Below, piece after piece: positions 36,648 through 48,378 of a stretch of DNA of 64,000 nucleotides. The notes under the pieces are model-generated. The model did not search any database. It was given only the letters and a program-made list of their open reading frames with translations, and was not told the origin of the DNA. Made by a program: the position numbers and the translations under genes. How positions within the stretch are numbered: the first letter of the stretch is position 1; the number at the start of each line of letters is the position of its first letter. Source of the DNA: Ctenosaura bakeri (lineage: Eukaryota; Chordata; Lepidosauria; Squamata; Iguanidae); NCBI GenBank assembly GCA_948474755.1, contig CAOLHI010000486.1, positions 1 to 64,000 on the forward strand, read 5' to 3'.

Positions 36648-36797
36648 CTGATTTCTCTGAGCCATCTTCTGTCCTCTTTTCCATCGAAGTACAGGATTCA
36701 GCACAGGTAATTCTTTGTCCTCCTTTGTCACAGTGTGTTCCCCAAGGCTATACACAGCTTCAAATACAATTGGTGATATCACATCTTTGACTCTTCT
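36648..36797 (-). CDS. ITGA9: ITGA9 internal coding exon, end of thigh domain (first of three in the window)
   Basis: This 150-bp exon encodes 50 codons with no stop, starting RRVKDVISPIVFEA and ending MAQRNQ. Integrin alpha-9 pairs with beta-1 at the cell surface and binds tenascin-C, osteopontin, VCAM-1 and VEGF-C/D; this segment lies in the extracellular leg, at the end of the thigh domain. I recognise it from the close match to the vertebrate ITGA9 stretch around VISPIVFEA, VLRW and GQK. On the minus strand the acceptor is a long pyrimidine tract followed by CCTACAG, and the donor is CAG/GTTAGAT. The exon starts and ends in phase 0. Its last residues, NQ, join T of the next exon to make an NQT glycosylation sequon across the splice junction; the sequon is known from mammalian ITGA9. 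The next exon is 6,874 bp away. The preceding exon was not found up to the window edge. ITGA4 is the nearest paralogue and fits less well. Confidence 0.95.
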
Positions 36798-37779
36798 CTG
36801 TAGGATTAAAGAGAAAGAGAGAGCACATTATATAAGTCATAGCATGGAGAGGGCTCTCATTGTAGGATGGAATATGTGAGACAAATACCAGCAACCTATT
36901 TCACAACTTCATCTCCATGATCCTTTCTCTTTTCCACCTGTATATTCATCTCTTTTTTCAATCCATGGATTTCTCTTTTTATACCTCAGACTAAAATTAT
37001 GACACTTTCACATTTCAGGCTGAAACACAGGAATTAAAACTACTGCTGAACACTTTAATTGTCTTTACTCCTCAAATTGTGTATCTCCTTCAAGGGAAAC
37101 CAAGTTTTATGCTTCAACAAAATTCTTTTATCTTCACAACAGACACACTTTCATTCTAGAAGTCTGTCTGGGGCAGTGCATATAACTGCATCCAAGCACT
37201 GTATCATACTTAAGAAACAGACTGGGCCACAATTTGCCAGTCAAATGATGGATTCAGAGAAAGGCCTGTGGAAATGATTAAACTTTTTTTTTTCTTGACA
37301 GTTCAGTTAATGTGAAACCTGTATAAGAACCTGTTCATAAAATGTTACCTACTGCAGCAGACTTGCACATGCTTAGGCGTGTTTGTGTGAGTGTGGCGAC
37401 ACATAAATCAAGCACCAGAGCTGATACAAACAAATGTACTTCTCCTTTTCTCTAGAATCCCATAGGTGGTTGAAAACAGTGTAAAATATTGCAGAGTGCA
37501 GTGGTCCTGCTCAGCCATTCTGTGACCTCTTGTTCCCCAATTTGCCAAAGGTCCCCTCTGAACAATCAGCACTCCATGTTCAATGAGCACAGCTAGCCCT
37601 TTTCAAGTCTATTTGAGCTTTTCTGATCCCTTGGAGAGGGGTTCCTCCTGAATGTTTTTGTTATTTCAACAAATCTCAGGTTTTCCTCATGGGTAATACC
37701 TCCATCTTGCTCCTAGATAGTGACATTTTGGTAACACAAGGAGTAACACTTGCTGGAGTTCACTGTTAGTATGTATTGG

Positions 37780-37905
37780 CCTTCCCAACCTTTACAGTCT
37801 CCAAATGCTTTGAATTACAACCCACAATATCCCTGAAGAATGGCCAGTCCTACAGGGGATGATGGCAGCTACAGTCTACAGCATACCAGAATGGAAAAAG
37901 CTGCC
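37780..37905. repeat. Short palindromic interspersed repeat, copy 5
   Basis: Blocks: TTCCCAACCTTTACAGTCTC, AATTACAACCCACAATATCC, AGGGGATGATGGCAGCTACA. It is more complete than most copies. Confidence 0.5.
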
Positions 37906-39121
37906 ATGTATGATGGCAACCACTGACCAACAGAGAGTCACTTCAGTAGCAGACTGAACTACATAGAGTCCAAAGTGTAGGACAGAGCTTAGAACAGTTT
38001 GTCTACCTGTCTCCTTCCCACACTATGGCTTGTAGCAGCTGCACAGGAGAAGGAAACCTAATTCTCTTTCTCTACCTTCTTCCTCTGTTTAAACCCCCCC
38101 CCCCAAAAAAAACTAATGATACACCTTCACTTCATGGCTAATTGAAGCCAAGGGGGAAAAAGATGTTAGGAAATCAAATCATGAGCCTTCTATGTTTCAT
38201 CTATTTTAGCTTCTTTAAACTATTGGAAAAGACTATTTTCTTCTTCACTGGTTTAAAGGGCTCAGTGTGGCCAAATTTGTGAGTCCTGACAGAATAACGT
38301 GTAAAAAGTGGGCCAGCATGCCAAGAACTGATTAAATTAAAGATGACATTTGGAAGTGTGGCTGGCAGCTACTAGACAACGCGTTCTACTCACTGCCTGC
38401 AGTTAATGCCTGATCCCAGCATTTGCTAGAGAACAAAGAATAACAAGCAATTAAGCCTCCCCAAAGCAGCATTCAAGTCCTGGTTCTCATTAAATTTGTC
38501 ACTGACTGCAGAAGAACCAAATGACAAAGTAAAAAAGAAAAACAGAGGTGGACATTTGGTTGGACTTTAAGTCATACCTAACCAGAGGGAATTTGTAGTG
38601 CTTTTAGGAGACAATGATGCCAGTTTTGGAATTATGTAGGAAATTATAGGTGCTCTTAATGAAAAATCTACACCAATAGATCACGACTCTCTCCTGTAGC
38701 CTCCTGAGAAAAGTAGCTCTGGGAGCCATTGTCAAAAGTAATGGAGTCTGCTGCACAGCAATCCAAGAATTAAAAATGGCTAATGTTTACAATCACTTTC
38801 TCTTTAGTAAGAGGCTCAGGTGGGTAAATGCCAAGAGAGATGAAGCCCCCAAAGCTGTGCTGCTATTGAAAGGTTTTCTTTCAAGATCTTATAAATGAAT
38901 AACATACCACTGCTGAAAAAAAGAACAAGCTAGTAGTATATATGAGAGAACACCAAAGTTTGTAAAAATACAACTAAAAAAGTAAGGTGGAAGAGACTGA
39001 GAACTTGGCATGCTTAGTATCCACAGAACGCTGAATTTCAATTGGGAAAGAAAACCAGTCAATGTAGGGAGGGAGGAGGAAGCATTAAATGATTTATTTC
39101 AACCCCTTACAGTTTATACCA

Positions 39122-39235
39122 AAGGTTGGGGATCATGTGGGCATCCAAATATATGTAAATTGCAATTCCCAGCATTTTACACCTTTGGCTCCGCTGACTA
39201 GAAATGTTGGGAGCTGCAATTAAACACCTAAAGTG
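39122..39235. repeat. Short palindromic interspersed repeat, copy 6
   Basis: Blocks: AAAGGTTGGGGATCATGTGG, TTGCAATTCCCAGCATTTTA, GACTAGAAATGTTGGGAGCT. The last block is the inverse of the middle one. Confidence 0.5.
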
Positions 39236-40730
39236 CCCCCTAATTCCCTGCCCTGGTTTGCAGCATCACAGATGAGGAAAGTCCAGCTGACATCATCAAC
39301 AGGAACACTCCTGTAAAGAGGAGAATGCTATACAACAATATTTTGTAGACTTGGAATTCTCACATTGCCTCACTAGGCTGTTATGAAAAATAAAATGACA
39401 AATATTTCTAGGAATCCAAAGTATTCTATAGATCAGAAGCCATGTGGCTAACTCTTCTCAACTTTCCTCCTTTAAACCAGGTTCAGAGCTTGGAAATAAA
39501 GCTCAAAAACAGTTTCAGAATTTTCTGAACAACAATTTTCTGTGACCATGCTGGATGCAAGATTCTGAGCTATAGTAAAATAGCAGCAGCAGCAGTAGTA
39601 GTAGTGATCATTGTAATAACTATAATTCCCAAGCTGTGATCCAGCCTTTTCTGAGATACAAGTAGTTCTGCTGAGTCTGAGGGCAAAAATAGGTTCTTCA
39701 AGCACTCCACATACAGAGATATGACAGAATCACCTTTTTGCCCAATAGTGGAAGTAGACTGGAAAGCAGCAGAGCAGAGGCACAGGCACAGAAAAGGCAG
39801 AATTCCTGCCCATAGAGAAAGCTGTGTGTTGTGTGTCCTCATGAATTGCTGCTCTGGGACTGCATCTTTCCAGTCAGAAGGCGCTGGCTATGCTAACGTG
39901 ACTGAGGAAGGGATTCTAGGAGCTGTAGTGTAAAAATTCACTTTTTCCAAGCTCCTGTGTGATCTTAACAATTTTAACTCTGGGGAGGAAAAGTTTCCCT
40001 CCTCATTCTGAAGTTTGTGGAACATTTGCACAGATGGTAAAACGTCCGTGCTGCTGCTACTGCTTATATTACGTAGAGAAAACAAAAACTTATGAACCAT
40101 CAACATATCCCATCTACCAAAAAAAAAAAAAAGATCTCCACTCCTGCAAAGTGACTTCCCAACACCTACCAGATCCTACCCCCAACCAAACCCTACTATT
40201 ACATTTCAGCTACTTTTGGAGCTTTGGTGTCTTTCCTCTTCATTGCTTTAATGAAAACTGTGGCAAGGGAAGCTAAATTAGTCACACTGGTAGACAGGGC
40301 TGTGGAGAAAGAGATTTTCATAGTGCCACTTTCTTTAATCAAACTTTTGGAGTGCAAATTCCATCCAATCATTCATTATGCCACAGGTTCCAGTCTTTCA
40401 ATTAATTTCCTTGCAACTTACAGATGAAACTACCTTTTGAGCAGGCATTCAGATTCAATAATAACATGATTTGTAGGTGTTTCCCTTGCCAGCCATTGAA
40501 ATAAAAACAGCATTTAGCTCCAAGAGGGAATGTAACTATTCTTGAGATTAGTCTCTTTTTGTTGGTTTATTTCAGGAGTTCCTCTGACTCAACAATCTTT
40601 TGATCACACATCAGTGATGTTCATCTATGCAGCTCTTCTCATTTGTTTTTTTAAACTTTTCTTCTAATTCACATTTTGCATGCTGCAAGGCATGAATGCA
40701 AGGCAGAGAGTGACAGAGTAAGAGTTAGCA

Positions 40731-40749
40731 CTCTCTCTCTCTCTCTCTC
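40731..40749. repeat. (CT)n microsatellite
   Basis: Nine CT units on the plus strand; GA-rich as read in the ITGA9 transcript. Confidence 0.9.
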
Positions 40750-41539
40750 AATCCTTGTTGCTGTTGTTGGAAGATGCCTCATTCATTGTAATTTGAGAGC
40801 CCTCTTATTAAAACAAGTTCATAAGCACAAAAGTGTTCTGCTGGCAATATCAGAGGAGACTCTAATAGAAAGGGCGGGCTGCTTTATGAATTCTCTTTGT
40901 TAAATTAAAGACACTATAGCAAAAATAAATACACTACCTTAGTTTATCAATCTAGCCCCAGCAATCTTTACTCCTTGGCTTGAGTTCTCCTCCTCATCTC
41001 ATCTCTTCCCCATCTTCCTCTGCCCCCTCCATCATGACAGAGAATATGAGTGAGAGAGAGAAGGGGAATTCTTATTCATATTATGATTCTTACAATTGCA
41101 GCACGAATCCATGTACACCTTGGCCATCAGGCTTAGGAAGAGAGCTCCCCACTTCCCTAGGTTAACTGCTGTGTGTGGATAACAGTTTCCACCACAATGA
41201 CAGCTGGAGAGGAAAGGATTTTCGCATTAAGATTTATATTGGTGAAGTCAGGGAAAATGTATGTGCAGCATAGACAGATGGATGTGTGTGCAGGGATACA
41301 TTTGAAGACAAGAGGATATGTGTTAATATGGAATGTGTGCATGGATGGACGATTGGGCGTGCATAAATGTGTATGTGAAGCAGCAGAACTGAGAAGAGAA
41401 ACTTCCTTGTCTACAATGTGAACATAATCCTTCATGATGGACAGTACATTCTAAATAATTTTAACTCCTCAGTAAGGATGTTAAGAATATTATGCTTTTT
41501 AAAATGATAATAATATGGCATAGATATTGTGCCAGTTTG

Positions 41540-42478
41540 CCACATCAGACAGACTGAGAAGCACTCAGGACATGCTCATCAAATTTGCAGATGATACCAA
41601 ATTGGGAGGGGTTGCTAATACACCTGAGGACAGGATCAAAATTCAAAATGACCTGGATAGATTGGAGAGCTGGGCCAAGGCGAACAAAATGAAATTCAAC
41701 AGAGAGAAGTATAAGGTCCTACACTTAGGTAGAAAAAATGGAATACAGAAATATAGGATGGGGGACACGTGACTGGATAGCAGTATGTGTGAAAGGTATC
41801 TAGGAGTCTTCACAGACCACAAGCTGAACATGAGTCAGCAGTGTGATGCGGCAGCCAAGAAAGCCAATGCAATTCTCGGCTGCATCAATAGGAGTATGGT
41901 GTCTAGATCGAGGGAGGTACTGGTACCACTCTACTCTACTCTGCTTTGGTTAGACCCCATCTTGAATACTGTGTCCAGTTCTGGGCACCCCAATTCAAGA
42001 AGGATATTGACAAACTGGAGCAAGTCCAGAGGAGGGCGACCAAAATGGTGAGAGGCCTGGAAACCATGCCCTATGGGGATAGACTTAGAGAGCTGGGGAT
42101 GTTTAGTCTGCAGAAGAGAAGGTTGAGAGGGGACATGATAGCCATGTTTAAATATTTGAAAGGATGCCATGTAGAGGAAGGAGAGGGCTTGTTTTCTGCT
42201 GCTCCAGAGACCAGGACAAGGAGCAATGGATTCAAGCTGCAGGAAAGGAGATTCCACCTGAATCTCAGGAAGAACTTCCTGACAGTCAGGGCTGTCCGGC
42301 AGTGGAATATGCTGCCTCGGAGTGTAGTGGAGTTTCCTTCCTTGGAGGTTTTTAAGCAGAGGATTGATGGTCATCTGTCGGGAGTGCTTTGAGGGTGTTC
42401 CTGCATGGCAGGGGGTTGGACTGGATGGCCCCTGAGGTCTCTTCCAACTCTACATTTCTATGATTCTATGATTCTATT
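41540..42478 (+). mobile_element. CR1 LINE, 5'-truncated, inactive (3' end of reverse transcriptase ORF plus 3' UTR)
   Basis: The encoded protein includes the reverse transcriptase catalytic motif FADD, followed by [20 protein letters not shown], then [21 protein letters not shown] and QWNMLP, in the order typical of CR1/L2-clade LINE ORF2. The copy is 5'-truncated and dead: an in-frame TGA at 41770-41772 splits the first block, and a frame change near 41935-41946, at a CTACT slippage run, separates YSTLLW from the second block. After the stop codon near 42390 comes a short 3' UTR that ends in the CR1 signature, repeated ATTCTATG octamers rather than poly-A. It lies in the ITGA9 intron, antisense to the gene. 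Confidence 0.92.
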
Positions 42479-42639
42479 TCTACTACTGCCTCTCAGTTTC
42501 CCTGTTAAAGTGTTTGGCTGTTTGTTTTTAGTTTTTATCTGTAATATAAACCTTTAAAATATTTGTACACCACTCTGGAATCCATTTTTGGATGAACTGC
42601 TGTCTAGACTGTAAAGACCTAACTGTTTCAGACTTGTAG

Positions 42640-42828
42640 GCTTGTAACTTAATGTAGGCTTTTAACTTGAATGTTTTTAATATGATTTTTAAATGTTTCT
42701 GCCAGTTTTAACTGTTTGTGCTGTTCTGATTAATTGTGTTATATATTTTATTGCTGATTTTTATTTTGTGAGTACCTTCATTGTGGCTTTCTCTCAAAAG
42801 ATGGTTTTACAAAATAAATAAATAAAAC
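42640..42828 (+). mobile_element. L2-type LINE 3' end adjoining the CR1 copy
   Basis: An AT-rich 3' UTR leads to a degraded terminal box (CATTGTGGCTTTCTCTC, AAAAGATGGTTTTACAAAA) and a TAAATAAATAAA tail. It lies just behind the CR1 element, with no coding sequence. Confidence 0.45.
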
Positions 42829-42876
42829 AAAAAATTGGAAATACATACAATAAACAGATTTATTTTGCAACATAAA

Positions 42877-43090
42877 GGCACCAGACCCTGTCTGATCTTG
42901 GAAGCTAAGTAGGGTCAGCTCTGGTTAGTACTTGGATGGCAGGCCACCAATGAATAGCAGATGCTCTAGCCTATATTTCAGAGGAAGGAACTAGCAAACC
43001 ACTTCCGAGTATTCCTCGCCTAAGAAAACCCTATGAAAAAATTCATGGGGTCTCCATAAATCAACAGACAACTTGAAGGCAAACACAAAC
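42877..43090 (+). mobile_element. 5S-rRNA-derived SINE
   Basis: The head is a clear 5S rRNA derivative: CTGATCTTGGAAGCTAAGTA, GGGTCAGCTCTGGTTAGTAC and TTGGATGGCAGGCCACCAA include the internal polymerase III control region of 5S genes. The body follows, and then the tail AGAAAACCCTATGAAAAAAT, GGGTCTCCATAAATC, ACTTGAAGGCAAAC. It is a mobile element, not a 5S gene, because only the internal part of 5S is present and it is joined to an unrelated tail. Confidence 0.85.
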
Positions 43091-44715
43091 TCACAGAGCA
43101 CATGTATTTTGAACACTGCGGTACTTAGTGAGGATCTTCTGTTATATTCATAATCCATTCAAATCTGTAAGACTTTCATAAAAGCAAAGGGGGGGGCATT
43201 AAACAAAGGCAAGCACATGCAGTAGCTGCCTCTTCTGTTTTTCCAGATTTGCATAACAGAACCAGTAGCTTTTAGCAGGCACTGAAGCCATCACCATGGC
43301 TAATCTCTGCTTCATGACTCCCAGAAGAAAACAGCTCTGGCTAGGAAGTCACCCAATTCCACTCTCAACTAATGGCCATAAACCAAAGTATAACTACATG
43401 GCAAGAAAATGTACTTGACTGTCCTTCAATGTCCCAGCAAGAAGAACTGGCCTGTCCTTTGTTTTGATGGACATCAAATTCCCCCAAGGCAATCTTTTAG
43501 CATTAGAGACTGTTTGCACTGCAATCTTTATTGCATTCCCCAAAAAGACACGAACAGTGGGTAATTAATTTCACTAAAGCCAGCAAACAACAAGATATGG
43601 CTTATAATTTTTTAAAAAAATCCTCAAAATATTTCCAATTCAATTAACAGTACTATTTTCATAGTATCAAAAACAATCATTTTGAATTATTCTTCTACAC
43701 CTTGGAAATCTGCTTGTCATTGTTGCTGTCTCATCCAGGGCAACTGCTGTGTGTGCTTAACATGCTATCTGAAGTCTGTTATGAATCTGGAATGGGAACT
43801 TAAACCAAATAAACATTTCTTGCCCCTTTTGTAGATTCACAATGACTCCCACATGTCATCCTAAATAACAGAGAAAATTGTTTGAATGCACATAGGCTGC
43901 CAGAGACCTAGGAGATCTGGAAGATGCCATAAATAGACAAATGCGATGTTAGCTGTGCAAAAAAGAGAGCAAAAAAGGTGGAGGAGAAGGCACACTTGTC
44001 TCTAGTCCATTCCAGTGATACCAGAAGTAGAGCCCCAGAAGCGAAACAAGAAAGAAGCACATGGAATATTGGAAGAAGCAGAGCCAAACAGAGGAAAGAG
44101 GAGTTCAAAGAGTGATCATAAGAGGCAGGAGACACAAGAACTAAGGCATTGTTCAAACAAAAGAATGTAGAACCCAAAATATTTTGCAGAGAAAGAATGA
44201 GATACTGAGAAAATTTCCAAAGTTGGCTAGCTCTTCCTGGTAGGATCAACAGATATATAAAGTATTACTTCTACTCTAGTAGTAGTAATAATAGTCTCAA
44301 TATTTAAATAGGACTGAGAAATATTTTTCTACTGAGGAATATTGTTTCTTTGTGGCTAAACTACCAGAAGCTGCATACCACTGCTTGAAGGGACTGAAAC
44401 TATTTAAGCATGGGGCCAGAGTTTGGAAAAATTATTTTTTTAGACAAGTCCTCTTAGAATCCCCAAGCCAGCACAGTTGTTACAAGATCTGGGGAGCCAG
44501 CCATCCAGAATGAAGCTTTCAGTGCGACCAGGGCCTCCTCCTTGTCGTCATTGCTGAGATCCCTCTGTTGTTCTCCAGCTTACTTCCTGCCCAACAATTG
44601 CCAGAGAAGTGCTAGATTGCTCTTGCCTGAACTGATACTTGCACAGGACTTTTGAAATCAGACTGAAGACTACCTGTGGCTGTAGGACAGCAGATTGCTA
44701 TCTCCTGCTCCTTCA

Positions 44716-44920
44716 TTGTTGTGGTTGCTGCTGTTGCTGTTGTGTACCTTCAAGTTGTTTATAGCAACCCTAAGTTGAACCTATCACAGGGTTTTCTGGG
44801 GCTGAACGTGTGTGATATACCAAGGTCACCTGATAGGTTTCCATTGCCAAGCAGGGAATCAAATCTAGTCTCCAAGGTCATAGTTCAATGCTCAAGCCAC
44901 TATGCCATGTTGTCTCTCAG
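44716..44920 (-). mobile_element. tRNA-type SINE with LINE-like tail
   Basis: It matches the 24.7-kb fragment closely (TACCTTCAAGTTGTTTATAG, CAACCCTAAGTTGAACCTAT, GTGTGATATACCAAGGTCAC) and extends further, with a head region ending near AAGCCACTATGCCATGTTG, the reverse of a box A. It directly adjoins the L2-type fragment that starts at about 44935. Confidence 0.7.
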
Positions 44921-44934
44921 CCCCTTTATTGTTT

Positions 44935-45425
44935 ATTTATTTACCTACCTATTTCTCCCCATATGAAACCCAAGATGATTTAGAAGGCAAAACAATACAT
45001 GATTAAAACCTGAGGCTAAAGGGTTTTTTTTAAAAAAAAAATACAAATAGCTATCGTAACAATAAGGATAAAAGTACAGCATGCACATACATATTAAGAA
45101 GCCTTTCTGCCCAATCAGTTAGTCAGCAAGTGCCTGTTGATATAAAAGCATTTTTACCTGCTGGTGGAAAGAAAGCAGAGAGAGGCTCAGCTTAGCCTCC
45201 TGTGGGGAAAAAATTCCACAGCCTGGGAGAAGCCACCAAGAAGGCCTCCCTCAGTCTTCATCACACTAGCCTGTGACAGTTGAGAGGAAACCGTCCGCCA
45301 AGGATCTTAAGACTCAGGAAGGCTCATATAGGGAGATAAGGTTTTTCAGACAGTCTGTATCTAGAGGGCTTTATAACCAGCACACTCAACTGTGTCCAGA
45401 AATTAACCAACATGGAGATTGCTTT
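44935..45425 (-). mobile_element. L2-type LINE 3' region
   Basis: On the minus strand the tail reads AAATAAATAAAC, and upstream of it lies a conserved 3' region with the recurring phrases AAGGTCTTAAG-like, TTCCACAGCCTGG-like and GGGCTTTATAACC-like sequence. The piece at 53.28-53.83 kb carries the same phrases in the same order, so both are copies of one LINE family. Confidence 0.65.
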
Positions 45426-46749
45426 TTCAAAGAAACATAGAAAGATGCTTTATATTTAATCAGACCCCTGGACTATGCAGGTCAGTATTATCTTGACTGA
45501 CTGGCAGAAGCTGTGCATTTCTCCCTAAGCAAACGGTTTCATCCATTTCCCTTTTCCTTCCTCTCTGCCTCCATGTTACAGTCCTTTGATCATTTTGTTC
45601 AATCCTATATATCTCCCCCTCCTTCCAGGTCACATTTTCGCAAGTCCATTATTTTTCCCTCTGTCACCTAACACTCCCCTAATACTTTCTCACTTTTTCC
45701 ACTCCTGTCCCTTTTGAATCTTTTGTCCTTAAAATACCCTTCCCAATACAGCAACACATCCACGCATCTCACGTTCTGCATATTAACTCCTTCATTCTCT
45801 CCATTCCTATTAAGTACTATCCAAAGTGGTTGTCATTTAAAATGGGAGAAGGCAGCTCTTTCTCCCCACTCCCATACTGCTTGGCACTTCGGTGGGTGCC
45901 TGATCTAACCTGTCAGTAGAGTGGAGTCACACATGGGCAAAACAAGCAGGGCTCTACATGCACATGTTTCTCCTCCTCGTGCTCTTATCCTCTGACATAC
46001 CAAACAGAAAATTAGATCTTCCCATAACTGCAGCTAAGTCCCCCTCCCAGCCTTAGGGGGACAAAAAATTGGCTATTAGTGGAGAAATGAACATCAAAGA
46101 GGATGACAATAGCTAATCAGAAACACACAGCAGGCCACATTATTAGCTGTGTGCTCTCCTCCCTTCCTTCCCTCTTTGATGAATAGCAACAATGAGCAAA
46201 GGCCATTTTAAGGGAGCAGCAGAGATAACCTTTGCATTTCAGTTCTTTATACTGTTGCAGTAGGCTAGTAACAAGGTCTAGAGGCATGTGTATGTGTAAG
46301 AGATGAATAATCAAGCAGTTAAAAAAAACTTTATCTCCAAATACTTCTCCAATTCAACTTAGCCGGAGAGAGGTCCAATTCTTTTGTGTTTCTTCACTTC
46401 CCTACTGCAGTTCTTCAGCTGGATGCCTGAGGTTGGGGACTTCAGGGAAAAAAGGTAGATCTAATTGTAGAGATTCCCCAAGGCAGACCTTGGAAAGAAA
46501 TCTAAAAATAGGATCCACTGAGGTAACTGAATTATCTTCTTTTATCAACAGAGACAGTACACTGATGTTTTATTCTAAAATTATGTCAACCACAAGATCT
46601 TTGAACATTATTTTCTCACTGAAACAAATATCTTTTTTAAATAAACAGGTTCTTTACCAAACTTATGTTTTATTGTTGGATAAATCTTTGAGGGCTATAG
46701 GACAGTTCTGTACACATCCATTTGAACACAAGTCCAACTAAAGTCATCA

Positions 46750-47150
46750 GAAGATATTATTATATTTAATAACTGTGCCAAGGTTGACATATGTACAGCA
46801 CTGGAAACAAAAGAAGCATATTGGTATAGAAGAATGGAAGCTAAAAGTTCTGGATATGATAGAGATGGAAAAGTTAGCATTTTCTTTGAAGAATAAATCT
46901 TTTTCTTTGAAGAATAAATCTATCTAGAACTTTGAGAAAGAATGGAAAAGAGTATTGGATTGGGTAAGGATATAAATGTATAAGAAATCAAAGAAGAAAT
47001 AATGTAACCGTTCTTCTCTCTGTAAGATGGAAATTATGTTTGTCATGGAATGGAAATAAGCAATATCAACTGGAAGATTTAAGCATGGAAGTGTGTGGGG
47101 GGGTTATTTTCGAGACAAACTTTTTCAATAAAAATTATACAAACAAACAA
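46750..47150 (+). mobile_element. Possible L1-type LINE 3' fragment
   Basis: An A-rich stretch has many short Lys/Trp/Leu-like codon runs and ends with CTTTTTCAATAAAAATTATA followed by ACAAACAAACAAACA, a polyadenylation signal plus A-rich tail on the plus strand. This resembles squamate L1 3' ends. No reverse transcriptase motif is visible, so the call is tentative. A 21-bp direct duplication sits inside at 46881-46921. Confidence 0.4.
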
Positions 47151-47546
47151 ACACGTCCAACTAATTCACGTAAAAGCATATGTCCAGGTAATTGTGGATA
47201 GGATTTTTGCCATCTTGGTTTAAAATACATGTTTAGATTTTAATGTTTCAAGTGTGGATTTGTGAAATGCTTGGACAATATTGTTAGAAGAAAAAAAGTT
47301 CTGCTTTCCTGTTACCTTTTTGCATGAATGTGTGCAATTCTTCATGCTAAAGATGAAGAAAATGAATTCAGCATAGCAGAGTATGCTTCAGCATGCGCAG
47401 GTTTTTGTTTGCTTGTTTTTTCATGTACCCAAACCTTGCAGGAAGGGCAACAGAAACTCCTCTACAGGAGAGAATTACATAAAGAATGGTTGCTGATTAT
47501 TTTCCAGAGACAAGGGAGCTAGGAAGGTTTTTACTGATGTCATAAA

Positions 47547-47680
47547 GTCACAGAATCATAGAGTTGGAAGGGGCCTCCTGGGTCATCAAGTCCAACCGCC
47601 CCGTTCAACACAGGATCTCCAGCTAAAGTATCCCCAGCAGGTGGCTTCCCAGCCTCTTTTTGAAGTGTCCAGAAAAGGAG
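47547..47680 (-). mobile_element. CR1 LINE 3'-end fragment
   Basis: Read on the minus strand, this ends with the CR1 3' signature: sequence around TTGGACTTGATGACCCAGG, then CCTTCCAACTCTATGATTCT. It is a short 5'-truncated copy of the same clade as the element at 41.5 kb, in the opposite orientation. Confidence 0.8.
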
Positions 47681-47750
47681 ATAGAGATATTCAGAGATGA
47701 AGAATATATTTATTTAAGCCAAAGGATGCCACTGCTCCCTTTGCACAATA

Positions 47751-47754
<4 letters not shown>

Positions 47755-47781
<27 letters not shown>
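47755..47781. repeat. (GT)n microsatellite
   Basis: Thirteen GT units. Confidence 0.92.
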
Positions 47782-48378
47782 TATATGATATATGCTACCT
47801 TCAACATTCTGAGCTTCTTCTCTCTGGTTGTTCACAGTCAGACACTACACTCTAAGAGAAATCCCCTTTTCTTTCTTTCCCTCTGAAGCAACTTCTCCCC
47901 CTCAGTCTGCTAGCCACATTGTTACTAAGGTAAGCTTAGTAGTAGTAGTTGTTGTTACTACAATGATTATCAAGAAGTGCCTCCCTTGCTTGGCATGGAA
48001 TTGACTGATTTAAATTTATTTACATCTCACTTGCATGGTGGCACAAAAGCATGAATGAGCCCATGTAACACGCACGTACTAAAAACCCACCACCCGTCAG
48101 TGCCGAGTGCGAAAGGCACACCCAAGCCTCGCACTCAAGGCCTGCCCAGCCTGACACCTTTTTGTGATCAGAACTGAACAGCCAGGGAGATCTCTGCATC
48201 AAGCCAGGGCCAAGACAAATGGGTCTGCCTCAGTTCTCCCTCTCTGAGAACGCAGTCCCTTCCTCACTCTTGTCCCCCCTTGGCTTCTTCCTTTCAGGAC
48301 TCTCCCCTTTTACTGCCTTCCCTAAATCTGCCCTTCTCCCAGATGTAAAGATCAGCAGTGATTTACATTTTCCAAGAC

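Noticed and set aside
42877..43090. 5S rRNA gene or pseudogene
   Set aside because: Only the internal 5S region is present and it is fused to a SINE tail; two other copies have the same fusion.
46211..46265. Possible upstream ITGA9 exon near an ACCT splice-like site
   Set aside because: The minus-strand translation does not contain the His/Tyr/Val and Cys pattern expected before the thigh exon. Similar ACCT sites near 47.3, 59.64 and 60.7 kb also failed.
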